Position numbers and translations under genes: made by a program. Source: Pelagibius sp050330205 (lineage in GTDB: Bacteria; Pseudomonadota; Alphaproteobacteria; Kiloniellales; Kiloniellaceae). From it: a DNA stretch of 64,000 nucleotides. Of this stretch, positions 59,912 to 64,000 are shown in pieces; position 1 is the first letter of the stretch, and each line of letters begins with the position of its first letter. The stretch spans positions 1 to 64,000 of the forward strand of contig JBHJOA010000047.1 of assembly GCA_050330205.1 (NCBI GenBank), written 5' to 3'. Below the pieces are notes generated by a model, which was given only the letters and a program-made list of their open reading frames with translations, had not been told where the DNA came from and made no database searches.

Positions 59912-59934
59912 CCCGCGGCCATCAGGGCCGCGGG
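59912..59934. terminator. Hairpin between convergent metW and CARDB gene
   Basis: CCCGCGGCC-ATCAG-GGCCGCGGG is a perfect nine-base stem 24 bp after the metW stop and 16 bp before the convergent CARDB stop. It lacks a T-run. It is a candidate bidirectional transcription end. Confidence 0.5.
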
Positions 59935-59950
59935 CGCGGAGAGCTTGAAC

Positions 59951-60553
59951 TCAACCGGCAGGGGTCGCACAGAATTTGGTGGTGTTGTTGTTGGCGTTAC
60001 TTGTCTCCGGCACCACGTTGGCCGGATCGACCTCGATGGTGAACTGGCAACCGCCGACGCCGTAGCAGGCGTTGGGGATGTCGACCTCGAACGGCACGGT
60101 ACCGTTCCACGAGGGGCTCGGCAGCGGTACGGCGACGGTGCCGGCGTTGGTGAAGGCGACGGTCACCTGGCTGGCGCCCCAGCCGTTTGTCGGGGCCTGG
60201 GTGCCGTTGGTGGCGAAGCGGACCTTGAAGGCGACCGTATCGGCAGGACCGTAGGCGGCCTTGCGCTTGCAGAAGCCCGAGTTCGGCAGGCCCAGGCTGA
60301 CATTGCCGGGGAGCCCCGGCTCCAGAATGAAATCGGGCAGCGCGCCCGGTGGGTTTGCCTTAATGCCGCCGGGGCCGCTCGGCCTGGCGGTACCGCCCGG
60401 CTCCGCCGGTTTCAGCTGGAGTGTCGGTGCGGTCGGCTGCCTCTCGATCTGCTGTTGGCGCGTCTGGCCGAACGCGTCTCCTAGGCCGCCGGTGGCCAAC
60501 AAGGCCGCTGCCGCCAGCGCCGACAGTGCAGTGCTTGAGGATCGATATCGCAT
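59951..60553 (-). CDS. Secreted CARDB-like protein
   Basis: The 200-residue protein has a signal peptide (ALSALAAAALLATGGLGDAF, cleavage near GQTRQ), a proline-rich linker (about 40-75) and a CARDB-like adhesion domain (about 75-200): PDFILEPGLPGNVSLGLPNS, VTVAFTNAGTVAVPLPS and VDPANVVPETSNANNNTTKF. Four cysteines (GFCKRK, ACYGVGGC, FCATPAG) may form disulphides in the periplasm or outside. The function is unknown. Confidence 0.75.
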   Translation of the reverse strand: MRYRSSSTALSALAAAALLATGGLGDAFGQTRQQQIERQPTAPTLQLKPAEPGGTARPSGPGGIKANPPGALPDFILEPGLPGNVSLGLPNSGFCKRKAAYGPADTVAFKVRFATNGTQAPTNGWGASQVTVAFTNAGTVAVPLPSPSWNGTVPFEVDIPNACYGVGGCQFTIEVDPANVVPETSNANNNTTKFCATPAG

Positions 60554-60679
60554 GATTCTCCCCTTTCCTCCTGCGAGCGGCCAACGGCGGCCGCCCGAAC
60601 CGTCCGTTATGGGTCGCGGGACCGGAAGCTAAGGTTCAATCGCAGCGCCCCGGCTCGGCGCCACGGCGCAGGAGGCAGA

Positions 60680-61441
60680 TCAGGACGTCTCGGAATCGTG
60701 GCGGCGCTGCAGGCGTCCGGCGGCCTGCGGCAGCGACACCACAACCGGTCGGCCGAAGCGGCGCTGCTTGGCGGGCTTCAGCGCGCCGGCATAGAGCTGC
60801 TTGCCGGCCTCGATCATGACCACGCCGGCGAAGGTCGGAAAAAACCGCGCACCGATGCGCTCCCAGGCCGGCGCCGAACGCAGGAAGGTGTAGTTGGCGA
60901 TCGGCGGGACATAGAGCGCCCGCTCGGTGCGCGTCGGCGTGAACATGTTGTCGCGCAGCACGCGCGACAGCTGGGCGGCGCTGTAGGGATGGCCCCAGCC
61001 GAGCGGCGTGCGGTCGGAGCGCGCCCAGACGCCGCGGCGATTCGGCGCCACCACCAGCAGGCGGCCGTCGCCGGTGAGGACGCGCCAGATCTCGCGCAGC
61101 TGCCCGCGCAGGGAGTCGGCGTTCTCCAGGCCGTGCACCAGCAGCACACGGTCGACCGAGTTGTCGGGCAGCGGCAGATCGGTTTCCTCGACCAGGCCGA
61201 CCAGCCCGGGGCCTTCCTGGGGCCAGTGCATGACGCCCTGGGACGCCGGCATGAAGGCGAGCACGCGCTCGGCCTCGCCTTTGAACTGGCGGAGATAGGG
61301 AGTGGCGAAGCCCAGGCCGAGGAGCCGCTGGGCGGTCACGTCCGGCCACACCGAACGGACGGCGCGGCGCACCATATGGCGCGCCACCTGGCCGCGGCGG
61401 GTCTCGTAGAACTCCCGCAGATCGACGACATCGTGCCACAT
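60680..61441 (-). CDS. SAM-dependent methyltransferase
   Basis: The 253-residue protein has a class I methyltransferase fold lacking a clear glycine-rich motif I at the usual spot, but with VDRVLLVHGLENADSLRGQL and DGRLLVVAPNRRGVWARSDR typical of DUF-type methyltransferases next to the glyoxalase II gene in alphaproteobacteria. The start overlaps neither neighbour, and divergent to the cupin gene. The substrate is unknown. Confidence 0.8.
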   Translation of the reverse strand: MWHDVVDLREFYETRRGQVARHMVRRAVRSVWPDVTAQRLLGLGFATPYLRQFKGEAERVLAFMPASQGVMHWPQEGPGLVGLVEETDLPLPDNSVDRVLLVHGLENADSLRGQLREIWRVLTGDGRLLVVAPNRRGVWARSDRTPLGWGHPYSAAQLSRVLRDNMFTPTRTERALYVPPIANYTFLRSAPAWERIGARFFPTFAGVVMIEAGKQLYAGALKPAKQRRFGRPVVVSLPQAAGRLQRRHDSETS

Positions 61442-61541
61442 GACGGTGCTATCCTACCACGGCGCCGGGAGCTGCGCGACAGCCCGTTCTGGTATAGATT
61501 CCCATGGGTTAACAACCAATGACGGGATAGCGAGAAGCCAC

Positions 61542-62012
61542 ATGACCGACGCCCCGCAGCGGCGCGACGCCGACAGTGTCATCCGCGCCCTCGGCCTGCA
61601 GCCGCACCCCGAGGGCGGCCACTACCGGGAAACCTTCCGCGATACGGTCGCGGCCGGCGACGGCGAGGCCGCGCGCGGCGCCTCGACGGCGATCTACTAT
61701 CTGCTGCAGGCCGGCGAGCTGTCGCACTGGCACCGTGTCGACGCCGCCGAAGTCTGGCACTGGTACGACGGCGCGGCCCTGGCGCTGACCGTCTCCGAGG
61801 ACGGACGCGACGCCGCCAGGCAGTTGCTCGGCCCGGATCTGCACGGCGGCCAGCGGCCGCAGGCGGTGGTGCCCGCCGGCGCCTGGCAGACGGCGGAAAG
61901 CCTGGGCGACTGGACCCTGGTCGGCTGCACCGTGGCGCCGGCCTTTCGCTTCGAGGGCTTCGAGATGGCCCCGCCCGGCTGGCAGCCGCTCAGCATCAGA
62001 GGCAGGCGCTAA
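61542..62012 (+). CDS. Cupin-fold DUF985 protein
   Basis: The 156-residue protein has the DUF985 pattern: ALGLQPHPEGGHYRETFRDT, STAIYYLLQAGELSHWHRVD, EVWHWYDGAAL and WTLVGCTVAPAFRFEGFEMA. This small cupin family is widespread and of uncertain role. The stop overlaps the convergent EamA transporter stop by 4 bp. Confidence 0.9.
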   Translation: MTDAPQRRDADSVIRALGLQPHPEGGHYRETFRDTVAAGDGEAARGASTAIYYLLQAGELSHWHRVDAAEVWHWYDGAALALTVSEDGRDAARQLLGPDLHGGQRPQAVVPAGAWQTAESLGDWTLVGCTVAPAFRFEGFEMAPPGWQPLSIRGRR

Positions 62013-62947
62013 GGAGCGGACGGCCGCTTCCCCTTGTGCACAGCGACGAGCAGGCCGGCGAGGGTGATCAGGATCATTCCGCCGACCGTCAGCCCGTCCG
62101 GCGTCTCGGCAAAGAACACAAAGCCCCATAAGACCGCCGAGATCAGATAGGCATAGTCGAAGGTGGCGATGACCGGAGGCGCGGCAATCTGGTAGGCGCG
62201 CGCGACTCCGACGGAGTAGGCGGCGAGCAGCGTGCCGAGGAAGGCCATTAAGCCCCATTCCTTCAACCCCATTGCGGCCCAGCCGCCCAGCAGGAAAGGG
62301 AAAGCCGCCTTCGTCTCGCTGCCGAGGCCGAGGGCGGCGAGCATCGCCGTGGCGACAAGACCCGCAACGAGAAACGCGATGTTGAGAAAGAGCGACAAGG
62401 CAAGTGGCGCCTCGTCCCGGCATCTGCTGCGGGTGAGGACCATCGCCAGGGCGTAGCAGCCGGCGGCCAACAGGGGCAGCAGGGTAAACCACGAAAAGGA
62501 CTCGGTCCCCGGCCGCAAAATCGCGACGACCCCGAGAAAGCCCAGCAGGACGCCGCCCCATTGCCGCAGTGTCACCGGCTCGCCGATCAGAGCTGCGGAG
62601 AGCAGCGCGATCATGATCGGGCTGGTGTAGACGGCGACCGCCGCCACGGAGAGATCGAGCACCGGAAGCGAGGCGTAAAAGGCGAGCCAAGTGAGCACCA
62701 GCAACAGGCTGCGCAGGGTGGCCCAACTCGGCGCTCGCGGCCTGAGGCCGCCGCCCAGCATTCGCGAGAGCACAATCAACAGCGGGATCGCGAACAGCGA
62801 ACGCGCGACGAAGACCTGCCAGATCGTCAACTCCGCGCTGATCCGCTTCACCATGGCGTCGGCGAAGGCCATGGCCAGAACTGACAGAAGGATAATGCCG
62901 ATCCCCGCCACCGTGCGGTCGGGCCGCGGCGCTACGTGCTGCTCCAT
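62009..62947 (-). CDS. EamA-family (DMT) transporter
   Basis: The 312-residue protein has ten predicted helices in two EamA halves: GIGIILLSVLAMAFADAMVK and SVAAVAVYTSPIMIALLSAA in the first, ALAMVLTRSRCRDEAPLALS and TFDYAYLISAVLWGFVFFAE in the second. The ATG at 62947 is used; it has GGGGGT upstream. It is divergent from a LysR regulator, with a TTTGAA-N9-TTCAAA palindrome between them, so LysR probably controls it. The substrate is unknown. Confidence 0.88.
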   Translation of the reverse strand: MEQHVAPRPDRTVAGIGIILLSVLAMAFADAMVKRISAELTIWQVFVARSLFAIPLLIVLSRMLGGGLRPRAPSWATLRSLLLVLTWLAFYASLPVLDLSVAAVAVYTSPIMIALLSAALIGEPVTLRQWGGVLLGFLGVVAILRPGTESFSWFTLLPLLAAGCYALAMVLTRSRCRDEAPLALSLFLNIAFLVAGLVATAMLAALGLGSETKAAFPFLLGGWAAMGLKEWGLMAFLGTLLAAYSVGVARAYQIAAPPVIATFDYAYLISAVLWGFVFFAETPDGLTVGGMILITLAGLLVAVHKGKRPSAP

Positions 62948-62995
62948 GACACCCCCGAGATGCAATTCGAGGGTCATGGTAAGGGCAGCCAATTA

Positions 62996-63016
62996 TTTGA
63001 ATAGATGTTGTTCAAA
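62996..63016. promoter_or_regulatory. LysR operator palindrome
   Basis: TTTGAA-N9-TTCAAA is a perfect inverted repeat in the divergent gap between the transporter and lysR starts. It fits the LysR binding pattern T-N11-A. If lysR starts at 63005 the palindrome would overlap the coding part, which favours the start at 63044. Confidence 0.55.
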
Positions 63017-63043
63017 AATCATATTGCTGCAAAAATTCGAATA

Positions 63044-63955
63044 ATGACGCGCATTCCGATTAGTGGCATTGAGGTCTTCCTGGCCATCGTCCAGGAGGGA
63101 TCGTTGCGCGCCGCCGCCCGCTCCCTGGGGGTCGGAGCGCCCGCCGTCAGCTATCAACTGAAAACCCTGGAACGCCGAATCGGCGTCGCCCTGCTGGTGC
63201 GAACGACCCGCTCTGTCGAGTTGACAGAGGCTGGGCGGGCCCTGCTCGCCGGTGCCGCTCCGGCTTTCCAGACACTGATGGAAACGATCGAAGGCACCCG
63301 GGTCGCCGGCCGGTCCACCAGCGGCACCCTGCGCCTTACGCTGCCCAGCAGCGCCTATCAGATCATCGTCGCACCGGGGCTGGCCGACTTTCACGCCCGC
63401 TATCCGGATGTCTGCCTGGACCTCTCTATCAACGAGAGCCTTGTGGACATCGTGAGCGAAGGCTTCCACGCTGGCTTCCGCCTGGGCAACCGACTGGGCC
63501 CGGAGATGGTAGCCGTCAGGCTGACCGAGCCGCTCACGCCCTGCTTTTTCGCGGCGCCTTCCTACCTGGAAATCCAGGGGCGCCCGCGGCATCCGCGCGA
63601 TCTGCTGAACCAACGTTGCGTCCGCTACAGGTACATCTCAGCCAATCGCCTGCACGACTGGCAGTTTACCGAAGGCGGCCAGACCAAGACCGTCGACCCG
63701 CCGACGAGGCTCATCGTCGACGACATGGAAACGCTGAGGCTCGCCGTGCGCGACGGCCAGGGAATCGGCTGGACGCTGCGTGCAGTGATTGGCGACGATC
63801 TCCGTGCCGGCACGCTAGAGACGGTACTCGACGACTACATGGCCGCGCTGCCGCCGTACTATCTCTATTATCCGGAACACAACCGCCGCCTGGAACTGCT
63901 GCGCCTCTTCATCGACTTCCTGATCGAAAGACGCGACAGCCTTGCCAGGACCTAG
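63044..63955 (+). CDS. LysR-family transcriptional regulator
   Basis: The 303-residue protein has the LysR helix-turn-helix (IEVFLAIVQEGSLRAAARSL, then GVGAPAVSYQLKTLERRIGV) and a C-terminal effector domain (TLRLTLPSSAYQIIVAPGLA, then FHARYPDVCLDLSINE). The start at 63044 is chosen because the family motif begins a few residues later; an ATG at 63005 is the alternative. It is divergent from the EamA transporter. Confidence 0.92.
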   Translation: MTRIPISGIEVFLAIVQEGSLRAAARSLGVGAPAVSYQLKTLERRIGVALLVRTTRSVELTEAGRALLAGAAPAFQTLMETIEGTRVAGRSTSGTLRLTLPSSAYQIIVAPGLADFHARYPDVCLDLSINESLVDIVSEGFHAGFRLGNRLGPEMVAVRLTEPLTPCFFAAPSYLEIQGRPRHPRDLLNQRCVRYRYISANRLHDWQFTEGGQTKTVDPPTRLIVDDMETLRLAVRDGQGIGWTLRAVIGDDLRAGTLETVLDDYMAALPPYYLYYPEHNRRLELLRLFIDFLIERRDSLART

Positions 63956-64000
63956 CGGCGCCGGCGCAGCATCTCCTTGGAGGCCAGCACGGCGCCGGCG
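63952..64000 (-). CDS. C-terminal end of an unidentified protein (partial)
   Basis: An open minus-strand frame ends in TAG at 63952..63954, overlapping the lysR stop by 4 bp. The visible tail is AGAVLASKEMLRRRR. It looks like a genuine C-terminus, but no family can be named from 15 residues. The gene begins beyond the window. Confidence 0.45.
   Translation of the reverse strand, partial: AGAVLASKEMLRRRR

Overview
The window is a gene-dense, high-G+C stretch of a chromosome from an alphaproteobacterium, most likely a member of the Rhodospirillales in the broad sense. This rests on the gene set rather than on any marker gene: a complete ethylmalonyl-CoA pathway core (ecm, ccr, mcd), a CpdR-type single-domain response regulator, a TIGR02302/DUF4175 membrane protein, MetX/MetW methionine synthesis, a chorismate mutase-HisC-TyrA operon, GluQRS, a class II ribonucleotide reductase and TRAP transporters. 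No rRNA, tRNA, CRISPR array, transposase or integrase was found.

Layout. 1-2.8 kb: end of a chemotaxis receptor, a small membrane protein, an esterase, an AlkA-like glycosylase and gluQ. 2.8-9.0 kb: a TRAP transporter operon with an IclR regulator, divergent from a GMC oxidoreductase. 9.2-13.3 kb: a Nudix protein, a GNAT acetyltransferase, a VOC protein, an AraC regulator, a lipoprotein and an ACT-domain protein. 13.3-20.6 kb: an orphan TRAP binding protein, then ecm divergent from ccr-phyH-mcd. 20.6-27.0 kb: a Flp pilin, small ORFs, an XRE regulator, an ada/2OG-oxygenase operon, an SDR, and an ArsR-permease pair. 27.1-31.6 kb: a LysE exporter, a HIG1 protein, a cobalamin adenosyltransferase, etfBA and hbd. 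31.7-34.3 kb: one AT-richer gene for a membrane-anchored 49-residue-repeat protein. 34.5-42.9 kb: DUF6134, TlpA, argH-lptM-lysA, TIGR02302, cpdR and a zinc-ribbon protein. 43-48.6 kb: ftsEX, ydcF, plsC and nrdJ. 48.6-52.0 kb: a bufferin-type RiPP operon led by a YHS protein. 52.1-60 kb: threonine dehydratase, chaC, DUF2125, tyrA-hisC-chorismate mutase, metXW. 60-64 kb: a CARDB protein, a methyltransferase, a cupin, an EamA exporter and a LysR regulator.

Several distant genes fit one metabolic theme. Ccr, Ecm and Mcd form the ethylmalonyl-CoA route for assimilating acetyl-CoA. Mcd needs an electron acceptor, which EtfBA can supply. Hbd or its isoenzymes feed crotonyl-CoA. The PduO-type adenosyltransferase makes the adenosylcobalamin used by both Ecm and the class II ribonucleotide reductase.

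The least ordinary items are an 83-bp perfectly conserved hairpin repeat found twice, the bufferin operon with two inverted, compensating hairpin repeats inside it, the low-G+C beta-solenoid-like membrane protein, short tandem repeats on both sides of cpdR, and a chorismate mutase fused to a shortened prephenate-dehydratase/ACT-like region. Several good operator palindromes sit beside local regulators (ArsR, LysR, XRE, IclR).
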